From Bemisia tabaci (lineage: Eukaryota; Arthropoda; Insecta; Hemiptera; Aleyrodidae): a stretch of DNA of 64,000 bases. The stretch is from assembly GCF_918797505.1 (NCBI RefSeq), contig NC_092802.1, positions 10,187,480 to 10,251,479 on the forward strand. The letters are read 5' to 3'. Both the position numbers and the translations under genes were made by a program. This document shows, piece after piece, positions 47,001-54,595 of this stretch. Below the pieces are notes generated by a model, which was given only the letters and a program-made list of their open reading frames with translations, did no database searches and had not been told where the DNA came from. How positions within the stretch are numbered: position 1 is the stretch's first letter; each line of letters begins with the position of its first letter.

Positions 47001-50000
47001 GATAGGAATTCGGGAATGGGTCGATCAAAGATTACAAAAAACGCCTATCTGTGCCTAATTGTGTAATCTTTATTCCCGTTTGTGACATCCATGAGATGCG
47101 TTGTCTTAACTCTCTCAATAAAAGGACCTTATACGAAAGTATAGACGAGTGGGAAAGATGGGATGTGCTCTAGAAAGCCGCATGAGTAACAATGTAAAAA
47201 AGGGCGTGATTCTCCTTGCGGAAATGAAAATGGGGGTTTTTACATTCTATCACACAGAACAAAGCGCCAACTGTATGCGGCACTCATGAGCCGTTGGCAT
47301 GGCAAAAGAGCGTTGAGGACAGGGCTCATGAGTTGAGACGGACTATGAATCAGCACAGCAACGACTTTGTCACCGCTGACGTCACTGGCGCCTTATAATT
47401 CCCATTCATTCTTACGACCCTCGATTAACGAGCACACACCTTCCTTCCCGCCTGTCTCTGATTCCGTTTAGCAGAAACACGTCCAATAAAAAGCCTGCAC
47501 TTTCTGTATGCTGTGAGAAACTGCAGAAAAATAGACTTTATTGCCAGAAAACTCACCATTGACTCACTAGCATCCTTTGTAAAGGAGTATGATGTGTGTG
47601 TTGTGAGTACCGTGATCAAGAAAGTATCTTGATTCTAAACATGTGCTTCCAGGACTTTATGTCCACCTACCTTTCGTCCATTAAAAAAATGTCCACCGCT
47701 ATTAATGTTCACTAAACGTTACGTCCAGTCTTCATTAAGTCCACATGATTTAATGTCCAACCATGAATACGTCCAAAATTGTCCAAATTGTGGACACGTT
47801 ATGTCCACATTTTTTCTTCTCATTTAAATGACAGGAACCACCTCAAAAATAAATGCATACTACTACTACTACTTAAAAACATTCTTAAAAACATTCTGCA
47901 TTCTTAAAAACATTTCATTCATGAATCAAGTCATGAAAGAGAACAGTCTCTAAGAGCTGATAAAAACATATGTTCATGTGTACACTGTACGGATATGATA
48001 AGAAGAAAACCAAAGCGGGAGCCTAAGAAACGCTCCAATGCCAAATTAAACATTTTTCAGTAACAGATGCAGTCAAAATTGAAAGTCCTCTTTAACTAGT
48101 TATATCGTGCGCCTTCAATCTTGTAGGATACTGTGCAACGCATCTGACGCGAAATAGTTGCTTAAAGCGTTGCGGCGCTGCAGGTAACCAGCGTGACACA
48201 CGCATAGGCGCCTACAAACCTAACGGGATACTTCACGCGTTGCGCAATGCGTGAAGTATCCCGTTAGGTTTGTAGGCGCCAGTGCGCGTTCTGCGCTGCT
48301 GACACGCTGCTCCGCTCTGTGTTAGGCTCTAATATTTAGACTCGTGGAGTCATCGTTTTTCAACTAATGATTTTGAAATGTTTGCACTCTCTGCATTGAT
48401 TATTCCCTTTTAAACTGATGAAAAAGAAATATATACTACTGGAAAATATAATGTGTTTTTTTGTAAATATAATAGTGGTTCCGTGTCAAATTTAATGATT
48501 TCCAAAGCATTCAAATTTATTCTTTTATGTTTTGGGCTTTTACTGTGCTGCAGCGCGGTGTAAGCGCAACCAAACGCTCAAAATTGGACATATTTGACTC
48601 AAGGAGGTCGATGTACAAATAAGTTAGAAACAAAAAATTGCGTGCTTCTTAGTTTTTTTCCTCTTTTATTAATTTTTGTATAGTTTCTTACATCACAACT
48701 ACGGCTCATTGAGATATTCATATCGATGCCATTGCTTGGAGAAGGTTCTACAAATATTTATCACGTTTAAAAAATGTAAATGTTTTTAAAATGAAGTAAT
48801 CAATTTCATTAAAAAAAGAATGTACATTTAAGGCATATTTTAAATCGAAAATTTCAAGGATAGAAATGAAACCAAGTATTTACCAAAGACAATTTGAAAA
48901 TATGAATCAAAAGAAGAAATTAACATTTCATTTAAAATATGAGTTACGATAACAACACCTCATTCTCTCTTAATTTTCTCATTTCGATATTGTCAATATA
49001 ATTTTACACACGGACTAAAATATGACGCTTGAATTTGATTTTAGTGGACTTTACATTTACGGACTTAACTTAGTGGACCTTTAAGTAATGGACTTAACAA
49101 TAGTGTGGGCTTTAGAACTGTGGGCGTGAAATTTGTGGACGAAAAGTCTGTGGACGTAAAAAAAGTGGACATAAAGTCCGTGTACCAAGCATGTAAAGGA
49201 AGTGAATCAATTCTCTAATTTTCGATAATTGTAGCTGAAAAATTTGGATCAATCTGAAATTTCACCATGAAAAATTCTAAAAAAAGCCAAAAAAAAGTTG
49301 TTTAAAGTTGAATAACGTACATACTGGAAAGTATTTCCCGACGAAAATCACTGTACTGTAAAATATATATATCGACTCTGACTTTTGAACTCTTCAAGTG
49401 CGTCTAATCATACCGGTCATGAGCAGTAATTCAAGCATCACATAACAAATTAACCACACTGAAAACAATTTTATTTATTTACAGTTCTCTGCAAGGTGAG
49501 AGAAGAAGTGACTCAATGCCTTGTTGATCTCACACAATACTTCATTTTAGAATGCAAGGTTCCTACTCACGCTATTTTTCTTCCTCTCTCTCACAACTTC
49601 CGCATTCTTATGTTTCAGTTATCATGACTTCAAAGTCCTCAGGTACATTTGTGGGAGGGTACCTGGAAAGTGCATTGGGGTCCGAGGATAGAGGATTATT
49701 CACAAGGAGCCAAATTTGGAGCGTTAACTTCTATGGTTTAAGTCCTCTGGACGATGAGCGGGGTCCAGAGGGATGTGTCAATTTCCTGTACTATTTCGAT
49801 ACTGTCGAAAGGGGAATACTGTCTTTGCGGGTCAGTTTTCAAACTTATTCCGAATGAGAAAACGTTACTCCATTTTAAGGTTATAAAATTGACGTAACAA
49901 ATCCAATGGGTTCGTGGCACGCAAGAGACACAGCCAAATGACTGGAATATCTTTCGGTAACATCGCATAAAAATGACTTTTGACCCATCGTGATTCGTGT

Positions 50001-53000
50001 GCGATTGAACCCAAAGAGAGTCTATTTATTGTGCTGTACATCATGCGTGAAACAAATGCGTTTTAAAGAAGAATATGATTGTGCAATTCTAGCCCAAAAT
50101 TTTTTCTGATTTCTTTGTTTAACCCCTAGATGCTCAAGTCATGTCAAATTGACTCGAGACTCGCTAAAATCACGAAATCCGCGTATTACACCAGGCCGGT
50201 ACGTGCGACCTTTAGATATAGGTCCACAAATACACCGTAAAAAAAGAATCAGGCATCAATTTGAAAAAAAAAGAACGAATCTAGTATCAAGGAAAATTCT
50301 TTTGACATCCATCCTCATGCATAAATCCCAAACCGGGTCAAATTAACCCGTTATCTCTTTTGTGGGAGTTATAGTGCCGGTAGGTACAAGTTTTAGATAT
50401 AGGTCCACAAATACATCCTAAAAGGAGAATCAGACGCATTAAGCTGAAAAAATTCAAGTATCTACACAGTCCAAGCTAGGAGAGGTGTCATCCGGCCTAA
50501 TGAGGGTGACACCGCAACGGCGTCTTGTGACGGAGCATTGTGAGATCATGCCTCGTGCCATCGCGCCTTCAATTTTGGAGACGCAACATGGACATCCATC
50601 AAGTACGAATAGTTGTATCTCTGCGCCGTCATCGCCGTCGTATTTTCCCTTGCTCTATTAGCATGGAGTGTTAGCTCCGTATGTCTTATTTGTAGTGGTG
50701 TTTCAAGGGCCACGTTACCAACACTGAGCTACAAGCTTGCAAAATGTTTGCTTCCTTTTCATTTCTCTTGGAAAAAAGATACTCTAAATAGCTTGATATT
50801 TTAAAAAAAGGTTCCTCAAATGGAAAGAAAAATTATTGAGACTCTTAAGTTAATTATGCTGATAAATTTTCGATTTAAAAATGAAGCATGACGGGAAGTG
50901 TGTAACGCGAAGCTGCAAATCAAGATACGTAATTTCATCAATATTCAAGTTGCTCTCATACATTTAGTTTCTGCATTATTGTAGTTTGTAGATGCCAGTG
51001 AGAAATATCCTGAAACATAAATCTCACCTATTCGTGGGAAAACAGCCAAAGTTGATCTGTCTTCACATAATTCAAGCATTTCCCTTGTGGCAACTTATAA
51101 AAATAAAAACATTAATGAGACATTAACATTAATCTACATTTAGCAGAATAGCATTGTTCGATGTCTTTTTCTTTGAAGTGTGCCTTACGTATGATGACTG
51201 TGCGTAGTTTGATTATATCTAGTCGTATTAGAACTGCATAAATGAGTGATGGACGTTGAAAAAGAATAGGAGATAATACTGTCGTGCCAAGGAAGAACGC
51301 CGTATGAACATCATTAGAAAGTTGCCAAATTTCCCCGGATAAAAATTGAAATTCTCGGACTTTGATTATTCAATTGCGAACAAAATTGTCTGAAAAAATT
51401 GAAAAAAAAAAATATTCACAATTTCCTCGGTACATTCGGGTTTTATTGACGGAAATATAACAACGGCTAAAGGCTCATATGGCGTTCTTTCTTAGCACGG
51501 TAGAATAGAAGTCTTTCACCCTTCTTGAGAAAGTCGTTTCTAAAGTATTTGAATCCCTTTACGCGAGGAAAAAAGATTTTGGGGAACGAAAGAGAGAAGA
51601 CGGAGCGCGAAAAATTTATGAGAAAATAAAAAAATTCTCGTACTAAGGTGCCTTTTTCCGATGCTTCATCTAAATTATTGTTTAAAATTTGTCTCATTGT
51701 ACTCTATGATTCTTTCTCATGTATTTATTATTGATTCAGCTGTATAAAACAGATTTGAGCTCGCCCCTGGATCTTGGATTTGACTCGGACCGATCGTTTG
51801 TAATTTGGACGAGTTTTGCGGGAAACAATTTGGGGATCAATCCAACGAAATGGTACCGTGCCTCCGTTCCTGTTTATGTGAGCAGGCCTTTCGCGGTAAG
51901 AACAAATTAAACAATAAAACTTGGATTATTTCTTACGTATTTTGGGATTTTCTTTTTCAGGTGGGAGGGGGGGGAAGAGAAGTTCTTTCTGGCCATTCAT
52001 AATTACATAAATAAGTATTATTACTACCAATGCCACCATTGCCACCACCACCATTGCCAGCACCGCCGTGCAAAGCAAACACGCCGTAGATCCATCATGG
52101 TTTTCCCTCATTTTTAGGAACTTAACACTTTATAAAATAAAAACTGTTTTACTCATGCACCTCAAAATTTCAGGTTAAGTTCTTCATAGTATTTGCGGAA
52201 GAATCCTGTAAAGACATCGTCCCAAAGGTACACGAATTTTTCTGCTATGGTATATTTTTTCCAAAAAAATGTAAAATGGCGTTTACGGCGTTTTTGCGTT
52301 TCACGGCAGAGTAAACCACTGTCGAAAAGAACACCACTATCACTACCTCGACCACACATCGTTACCTTCCGGCCATATTATCACAAGCGCCAAGCGCCGT
52401 TTTGAAATTTCCGCCGCCATTTTATTTTTATGTAAAGAAATTTTTGATTGAATCTGTTTGAAAGTTACACTGAATTTTATCGGCTGCACAGAGAAAATTC
52501 AATGAAATTTTCGAACAGCTTCGTTGAAAAATTTCTCCGTAAGAAAATAAAATGGTGGCGGAAATTTCGAAACGTCGCATGGCGTTTGTGATACTTTGGC
52601 CGGAAGGTGGTAACATACATTCTACATCATTTTTTCTCCTTTTTGAATATTAGTTTTCCAAACTCAAAACGGCAACGATAGGGTTTCCTTTAAAAATGTC
52701 TACCATTTCGAACTGCACACATGCAAAAAAAGGAAGAAAAAGAAGTCCGATTTAATTTTTTTTCAATCCCTTTGCTACCAAATTCATGGAATGAGTTCAT
52801 TCATAACGTGACGATTAATCCCAAAACTCTGTCTAGAGAAGTCTGTTTTCGTTGAATACAAAAATTTACCATATCTTTCCTTCAGTTGGCTCTTAGTTCA
52901 ATTCCAGTTTCAAATTTTTCAGCTCGGATTTGTATCGGTGATCATGGGCGTAGAAAATGAAAAGTCGGTGAGGGTGGACGAATTTGAAGTGAGATACGCG

Positions 53001-53387
53001 GCTTGTGAATATCCAACTGTCAATGGAGTCGACGGTATTACAACGTCGCCAAAATCAGAATGGGTTGGGCCCTTAACGAGCCTATTATTGAGAGCGACCT
53101 CAGCGCCATCCTTGGGCAGCTCGTATTCTATACAGTCATCATCAAGATCGTCAAGTTTATTATCGAGACCATCATCAAGTTCATCAAGTTTATCATCGAT
53201 ATCATCAAGTTCATCAAGTTTACTATCGAGACCATCATCGAAATCATCATCAAGATCATCATTCAAATCGTCTAAATCATCATCAAGTTTATCATCAAGA
53301 TCTTCATCAAGGTCCTCTCCAGCGTTATCTTTTGGGGGAAGCTCCAAATCCTGGGCAAAGACCTGGACTCGTACTTGGCCTCCCTGA
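31490..53387 (+). CDS. astacin-family (M12A) metalloprotease with MAM domain, ten exons
   Basis: This is a secreted zinc-metalloprotease-like protein of 565 residues, assembled from exons 31490-31633, 34598-34679, 38701-38830, 43347-43524, 44233-44340, 44964-45075, 46626-46736, 49619-49830, 51740-51895 and 52923-53387. All nine introns are GT..AG, phases are compatible throughout, and the 1698 bases divide by three. Domain order: signal peptide (about 1-20), short pro-region, astacin domain (about 60-250), MAM domain (265-439), Ser-rich tail. Astacin landmarks are LWKSAAVIYKI, KTCIRF (C98), HELGH (148-152) with G155, EHTRPDRD (159-166), the Met-turn SIMMY (M205, Y207) and the closing YRC (C250). 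Astacin plus MAM recalls meprins, but no TRAF or transmembrane segment is visible. Oddities: the third zinc ligand is D158 instead of His; both cysteines of the second conserved disulfide are absent; no clear FxGD switch is seen in the pro-region. The exon model is inferred without transcript data. The family call is very secure; activity is uncertain. Confidence 0.88.
31734..31782. repeat. double poly(A) run in astacin intron 1
   Basis: Two A runs (about 26 and 21) separated by TT. It could be the tail of a decayed retroposon; no target duplication is seen. Confidence 0.6.
32709..33174. mobile_element. foldback P with element O nested at its centre
   Basis: Arms 32709-32783 and about 33108-33174: AGACAGTATGTTGGAGTATT left, AATACTCGAACATACTGTCT right, continuing through TTTGCCAACGTG and GCTGAAAATCTCAA. 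Element O (32804-33063) sits between the arms. Located in astacin intron 1. Confidence 0.8.
32804..33063. mobile_element. foldback family O, copy 1 (nested in P)
   Basis: Ends TCGACGGTGAAACTACCAAA and TTTGGTAGTTTCACCGTCGA, pairing on through CCACGTATCTCG. The second copy at 62278-62535 is inverted and nearly identical. Confidence 0.85.
33632..34262. mobile_element. large foldback family N with tandem core, in astacin intron 1
   Basis: The arms 33632-33860 and 34037-34262 are inverted (GACGTCATCCACTGCGGTAG left, CTCGGTGGATGACGTC right; CGCAACTTTCTACGTTCAA left). The core 33869-34035 holds two to three tandem units of TTGTAGGCGCTAATATGCG and GCGCAATGCGAGAAGTATT. Confidence 0.8.
34288..34562. 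mobile_element. MITE family H, copy 4, next to exon 2
   Basis: ACCGATTATTGAAATTGACA to TTTCAATAATCAGCCCGC. It ends 35 bases before the exon 2 acceptor, so it supplies or borders that intron's branch region. Confidence 0.8.
34598..34679 (+). CDS. astacin gene exon 2: N-terminal strand of the catalytic domain
   Basis: The exon follows a pyrimidine-rich acceptor ending CTTACAG and runs to ATCG|GTAAG (phase 1). It encodes LWKSAAVIYKIDVDIG, which matches the family's opening lW-x-n-x-vvPYvI strand, with the usual PY replaced by IY. A MITE of family H ends only 35 bases upstream of it. Confidence 0.85.
34887..35105 (+). mobile_element. tRNA-derived SINE, second copy, in astacin intron 2
   Basis: The head TCGGTAGCATAGTGATTAG (A box) and GGTTCAACTCCC (B box) aligns to the copy at 54.0 kb. 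It shares the segments CGCTGCCA, TTGAGGTCC and AGGACACTCAAA. The 3' part diverges and I cannot place its end or a target duplication with confidence. Confidence 0.65.
35497..35609. mobile_element. MITE family G, copy 2
   Basis: Hairpin with ends GGTATTTCTGCCAAACGGTA and CCGTTTGGCAGAAATACGTC. The interior reads GAGCCCTGAG...AGAGCTCACGTCATAATGCA. Confidence 0.75.
35610..36205. other. intronic spacer, no repeat recognised
   Basis: Part of astacin intron 2. The 151-codon ORF at 36003-36458 runs into MITE B and is not a gene. Confidence 0.4.
36206..36413. mobile_element. MITE family B, copy 5
   Basis: Ends CACTGGTAAAAAAAGTAGCT and AGCTACTTTTTTACCAGTG. The interior GTCCAGACTCTTAAAAATAT and the Leu/Phe-like 'cttgattcaa' inverted core are present. 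Subfamily with GTAGCTTGAA tips. Confidence 0.8.
36450..36713. mobile_element. MITE family H, copy 5
   Basis: GGCTGATCGTTGAAATTGAT to GATTTCAACAATCAGCCTGC; full length. Confidence 0.8.
37706..38068. mobile_element. foldback element U
   Basis: Left TTAGTCTAGGGGACACGAAG and CCTGAAACTTTCAGAG pair with right CACCCTGAAAGTTTCAGGGT and GACTTTGCGGCCTCTAGACT-AA. GTAGGAAACACCCTGAA and GTAGAAAACACCCTGAA are further internal repeats. Confidence 0.7.
38342..38540. mobile_element. diverged MITE related to family B
   Basis: Ends ACTGAAAAAAAAAATCTTAA and ACCTTTTTTTCAAAGTGCAC are only partly symmetric, with the interior 'cttaaatc' foldback logic of family B. It lies 160 bases before exon 3. Confidence 0.45.
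38701..38830 (+). CDS. astacin gene exon 3: helix A and TCIRF
   Basis: The acceptor is a C/T tract ending GCTCAAG and the donor is ATTAA|GTGAGTA (phase 2). It encodes AIKKAMYAYTRKTCIRF and then a segment like the family's ERxxExNYVRF. C98 is the first cysteine of the long disulfide. A second possible acceptor nine bases downstream (GCCCAG) keeps the same phase, so the start is uncertain by three codons. Confidence 0.87.
38876..39001. mobile_element. MITE family G, copy 3
   Basis: TGGACGTATTTCTGTCAAAC to GTTTGATAAAAATACGTCTA; hairpin with GAGCCCTGAG centre. Confidence 0.75.
39002..40884. other. intron 3 spacer with N-type modules at 40142-40310
   Basis: Mostly unrecognised AT-rich sequence. 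Positions 40142-40310 carry two copies of TAGCGCCTACA...TACTTCACGCATTG, the inverted relative of the core repeats at 33.9 kb. A partial G right end lies at 40555-40590. Confidence 0.55.
40885..41304. mobile_element. MITE family G, copy 4, split by a retroposon
   Basis: TTGGACGTATTTCTGTTAAA left, GTTTGGCAGAAATACGTTCA right. The middle is interrupted by a poly(T)-headed insertion. Confidence 0.8.
40971..41253 (-). mobile_element. poly(A)-tailed retroposon inserted in MITE G
   Basis: It starts with about 41 T (a poly(A) tail on the minus strand). The flanking 9-bp repeat AGGTTCATG lies at 40962-40970 and 41254-41262. The body of about 240 bp has no ORF or RNA-polymerase-III boxes, so a 5'-truncated LINE 3' end is the best guess. 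Confidence 0.75.
41375..41620. mobile_element. MITE family A, in astacin intron 3
   Basis: ATACTGCCGTGTTAAGGAAG to GCGTTTTCCCTTAGCACGAT. It is followed by one minisatellite fragment (41628-41689) and another A copy. Confidence 0.75.
41690..42446. mobile_element. MITE family A with a roughly 500-bp insertion
   Basis: Left GTACTGCGTGCGAAGGAATA, right GCGTTTTTCCTTAGCACGGC. The insertion spans about 41780-42278. AGCGGCTCTGGTGCTTGCAC occurs near its left end and GCCAGAGCCGCT near its right, so it may itself be a foldback. Confidence 0.7.
42448..42805. repeat. minisatellite, about 86 bp, four units in an A-B-A-B order
   Basis: The unit is GCCTTCAATTTTTTGGATAT-GCAACTGGGACA ... TTGCCATTAAGACAACCAAG. 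Units 1 and 3 share 'acatctcaagaa..acgagtacttacg'; units 2 and 4 share 'acacccctagaacacg...agttgcg'. The true repeat is thus a dimer of about 175 bp. Confidence 0.85.
42922..43303. mobile_element. MITE family G type 2, just before exon 4
   Basis: TTGGACGTATTTCTGTCAAA to TTTGACAGAAATACGTCCAT. Its own interior contains a second small foldback (43125-43260: GTGGAAAAAGGAGGATGAAA / TTTCATCCTTGTTTTTCCAC). It ends 43 bases from the exon 4 acceptor. Confidence 0.8.
43347..43524 (+). CDS. astacin gene exon 4: zinc-binding helix
   Basis: The acceptor is CGTTTACAG and the donor is CCG|GTAAGG (phase 0). It encodes GCRGGEQ, the zinc signature HELGHTVGLIDEHTRPDRD and YYVDILYDNIDP. H148, E149 and H152 are present. 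The third ligand position is the GAT codon at 43462-43464 (D158) where astacins have CAC/CAT. The family cysteines before and after the GGEQ strand are replaced by G121 and A140. Confidence 0.95.
43640..43930. mobile_element. half copy of foldback family R in intron 4
   Basis: GTTGCATGTGTGAGGAATTT through GACAAACTCTCCGTGCAAAG matches one arm of the 9.7-10.25 kb element. A small palindrome (GAGGAATTTAAATTCCTC) has been added near the left end. Confidence 0.75.
44233..44340 (+). CDS. astacin gene exon 5: Met-turn
   Basis: The acceptor is TTTTTTGTAG and the donor is TCTAAG|GTAATA; the exon is 36 codons in phase 0. It encodes the conserved F-D-x-x-SIMMY-x-x-x-x-FSK block. M205 is the Met-turn and Y207 the tyrosine that can act as an extra zinc ligand. 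The usual SIMHY reads SIMMY here. Confidence 0.95.
44651..44925. mobile_element. MITE family A in intron 5
   Basis: AATACTGCCGTAAGAAAAAA to GTCTTTCCTTAGCACAGCAG. Full length. Confidence 0.75.
44964..45075 (+). CDS. astacin gene exon 6: end of catalytic domain
   Basis: The acceptor is CCCCTTTCAG and the donor is GAAG|GTAAGC (phase 1). It encodes the family's closing LSxxDVRRINxLYxC block, with C250 as partner for C98. A copy of MITE family A ends about 40 bases upstream. Confidence 0.93.
45375..45687. mobile_element. foldback family J, copy 2, in intron 6
   Basis: ACACGGAGAGAAAAACTTCG to ATTTTTCTCTCCGTG. The same palindromic core as 17.8 kb. Confidence 0.8.
46626..46736 (+). CDS. astacin gene exon 7: start of MAM domain
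   Basis: The acceptor is CTGTTTTAG and the donor is AAGG|GTTAGT (phase 1). It encodes VCSFDDNDCGFKGTQDSAW, matching the MAM opening C-x-F-E-x-x-x-C-G-x-x-x-D-x-x-x-W. The donor lacks the common A at +3, which makes it slightly weak. Confidence 0.85.
46887..47095. mobile_element. small foldback V in intron 7
   Basis: GTCACAAACGGGAATTAAGA left, TCTTTATTCCCGTTTGTGAC right, with GATTACA pairing inside. Confidence 0.75.
47290..47488. mobile_element. partial MITE family G (third subtype)
   Basis: GGCGCCTTATAATTCCCATT and TCCGTTTAGCAGAAACACGT-CC. It shares its centre with 63075-63178. The left tip is not found. Confidence 0.55.
48100..49030. repeat. dispersed repeat K, copy 2
   Basis: Colinear with 23641-24800 apart from the foldback L present only there. 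Shared blocks include CAACCAAACGCTCAAAAT and CTTTTATGTTTTGGGCTTTT-like sequence. Confidence 0.75.
48207..48281. repeat. 75-bp perfect palindrome inside K copy 2
   Basis: GGCGCCTACAAACCTAACGG / CCGTTAGGTTTGTAGGCGCC with GATACTTCACGC / GCGTGAAGTATC inside. Symmetry here is essentially complete. Confidence 0.9.
49619..49830 (+). CDS. astacin gene exon 8: central MAM domain
   Basis: The acceptor is TTATGTTTCAG. The exon is 212 bases and ends TTTGCGG|GTCAGT in phase 0. It encodes GGYLESALGSEDRG and then PEGCVNFLYYF, corresponding to the MAM GHYLxV strand and the CLxFWYHM strand. The preceding 2.9 kb intron carries a 1.5 kb repeat element. Confidence 0.88.
50190..50465. repeat. direct repeat, about 95 bp, two copies
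   Basis: GCCGGTAYGTRCRA...TTTAGATATAGGTCCACAAA then TACAYC occurs at about 50193 and 50373, each followed by AGAATCAG. Confidence 0.75.
51273..51507. mobile_element. MITE family A in intron 8
   Basis: ATAATACTGTCGTGCCAAGG to GCGTTCTTTCTTAGCACGGT. Confidence 0.75.
51740..51895 (+). CDS. astacin gene exon 9: MAM domain, later strands
   Basis: The acceptor is TTGATTCAG and the donor is TTCGCG|GTAAGA; the exon is 52 codons in phase 0. It encodes VIWTSFAGNNLG and KWYRASVPVYV, matching the MAM LWSxxGxxGxxWxxAxVxL pattern. Confidence 0.88.
52361..52614. mobile_element. foldback element Q in intron 9
   Basis: GTTACCTTCCGGCCATATTA left, TTTGGCCGGAAGGTGGTAAC right. A second internal symmetry surrounds CGCCGCCATTTTATTTT / AAAATAAAATGGTGGCG. 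Confidence 0.8.
52923..53387 (+). CDS. astacin gene exon 10: end of MAM domain and Ser-rich tail
   Basis: The acceptor is AATTTTTCAG. It encodes LGFVSVIMGVENEKSVRVDE and FEVRYAAC (C439), the closing MAM strand. The frame then runs through a Ser-rich tail built on a degenerate ATCATCAAG-type repeat and stops at TGA 53385-53387. The tail is doubtful as protein, because the repeat is open in several frames on both strands and openness there proves little. A cryptic donor at GACG|GTATT (about 53035) could remove it. Confidence 0.75.
   Translation, partial: LGFVSVIMGVENEKSVRVDEFEVRYAACEYPTVNGVDGITTSPKSEWVGPLTSLLLRATSAPSLGSSYSIQSSSRSSSLLSRPSSSSSSLSSISSSSSSLLSRPSSKSSSRSSFKSSKSSSSLSSRSSSRSSPALSFGGSSKSWAKTWTRTWPP
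53132..53315. repeat. degenerate ATCATCAAG-type repeat in the last astacin exon
   Basis: Words ATCATCAAGTTCATCAAGTT and GAGACCATCATC are reiterated for about 180 bases. It encodes Ser-rich in the gene frame, Ile/Lys-rich in another, and Asp-rich on the other strand. Confidence 0.85.
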
Positions 53388-53424
53388 GCCCGTGACTCTT
53401 TTTGAACTCGTCGATCTAGAATTG

Positions 53425-53563
53425 GGCGTATTTCTGCCGAACGGAACTATGAGCATAATGACGTGAGCCCTGTTACGCATATAATCTTACAGGTCTTAGG
53501 GCTTATGTCATAATGCACAAAGTTCCGAAGATGATATCCATAGTTCCAGAAATACGTCCAATT
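53425..53563. mobile_element. MITE family G, just past the astacin stop
   Basis: TTGGGCGTATTTCTGCCGAA to CCAGAAATACGTCCAATT. It starts 38 bases after the stop codon, so it would form the start of the 3' UTR if exon 10 is terminal. Confidence 0.75.
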
Positions 53564-53618
53564 GAATATCATGAATCTGAAAAATTCTGCATCCATCCAG
53601 CCGGAAGCTTATAACTTT

Positions 53619-53622
<4 letters not shown>

Positions 53623-53654
<32 letters not shown>
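53623..53654. repeat. poly(A) run
   Basis: About 32 A. No AATAAA lies just upstream, so I do not read it as a processed-gene tail. Confidence 0.5.
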
Positions 53655-53657
<3 letters not shown>

Positions 53658-54038
53658 GATTTAAGGTCTCTTAACTTCCGATTTCAGATGTGGGAGTGAA
53701 ATATTCATCGGACCTCCAGTTCGTCATTTTTCTAAAGAGAGGAGGTAAGTCCATTCCAAAATTGTAAAATTGACTCGCAAACAATTCAATTTTTTTCAAG
53801 AAAAATTGAAGGATATGATATTCATAAACTTTTTCAAAAAGAATATGATAGTCCAATGACTGTTGATACTATCCTCCATTTTTACGTATTGTCAGCAATG
53901 AAACCAATTCAATCTTCAGTTAGAAACTGCTATCTGCTTCCTACTGAATAGTTCAATTTGCATGTGAAAATTTTGCGAAGTTGAAATGGAAAATGTGCGA
54001 CATTATATATAATAATTGTTTATATATTTGTAATATTG

Positions 54039-54595
54039 TCAGCCTCAGTGGTGTAGTGGTCAAGGCAGTTCGCTGCCAGCACTGAGGTCCCGGGTTCAAT
54101 CCCCGGAGGTGACTGATATTTGAGGACACTCAAATATCAGTCATCGTGACTGTGGATGACTATGCCACTCCAATACCCTGACCCTTCGAGGTTACAGGGT
54201 GCGGGAGGGACATAGTCACCCAGTAAGTAATCCGTCTGCACTGTTCGACTGGGTTGTGAAAAATCGGTTATCACTCGTAGTGTGCGCGACTGCCAGCGCT
54301 ACCTATCAGTGTAGATTGCAACAACACAGTCCAACTCGGTGGAGGCATGGCCGTGCTCCGAAAGTCCGTGCTCTGCAGCGTCTGCCACAGTCTTTGATAA
54401 GACCTTCCGTTGGCTATCAGACGGCCGCTGAGCCTTGCGGGAATATAATTGATACTCCATGTGTCAATAGCACGAAGATAAGTTAAGGAGTACGGTCCAA
54501 CTTCGGGGTGCACGACGGCAGTTGCCAGTTGCCTTGGCCCCTTGAGGGCGCCTCGCCGGCCAGCCCGGCCTTACTTACTTACTTACTTACTTACT
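54039..54595 (+). mobile_element. complete tRNA-derived SINE with 16-bp target duplication
   Basis: The 5' head folds like a tRNA: GTCAGCCTC pairs with GAGGTGAC, the A box is TGGTGTAGTGGTCAAG and the B box GGTTCAATCCC lies in a good T-arm (CCGGG...CCCGG). A unique body of about 480 bases follows and ends in (TTAC)n at 54571-54595. The flanks carry an exact 16-bp repeat, TATATTTGTAATATTG, at 54023-54038 and 54596-54611. This marks a retroposed copy, not a tRNA gene. Confidence 0.85.

Larger units (their letters stand above)
47653..49186. mobile_element. 1.5-kb element M with clustered GTCCA/TGGAC termini, carrying repeat K copy 2
   Basis: The left 160 bases contain about a dozen GTCCA words (TTATGTCCACC, AATGTCCACC, TTACGTCCAG, TTAAGTCCAC, TTAATGTCCA, ATACGTCCA, AATTGTCCA, TTATGTCCAC). 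The right 145 bases contain the complement in TGGAC form (AGTGGACTTTA, AGTGGACCTTT, TGTGGACGAAA, TGTGGACGTAAA, AGTGGACATAAAG). Repeat K fills the middle. It lies in astacin intron 7 and has no transposase-like ORF. Confidence 0.65.

Noticed and set aside
49484..49494. 11-base micro-exon (ACAG|TTCTCTGCAAG|GTGAGA) in intron 7
   Set aside because: Including it would break the phase between exons 7 and 8, which join in frame without it.
52919..53347. Asp-rich 142-codon ORF on the minus strand
   Set aside because: It is the antisense of the ATCATCAAG-type repeat and of the MAM exon. The repeat is open in most frames, and the plus strand carries the conserved MAM end.
54039..54113. Functional tRNA gene
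   Set aside because: The head folds like a tRNA but has mismatches, continues into a long body, and is bounded by a target duplication, so it is a SINE.
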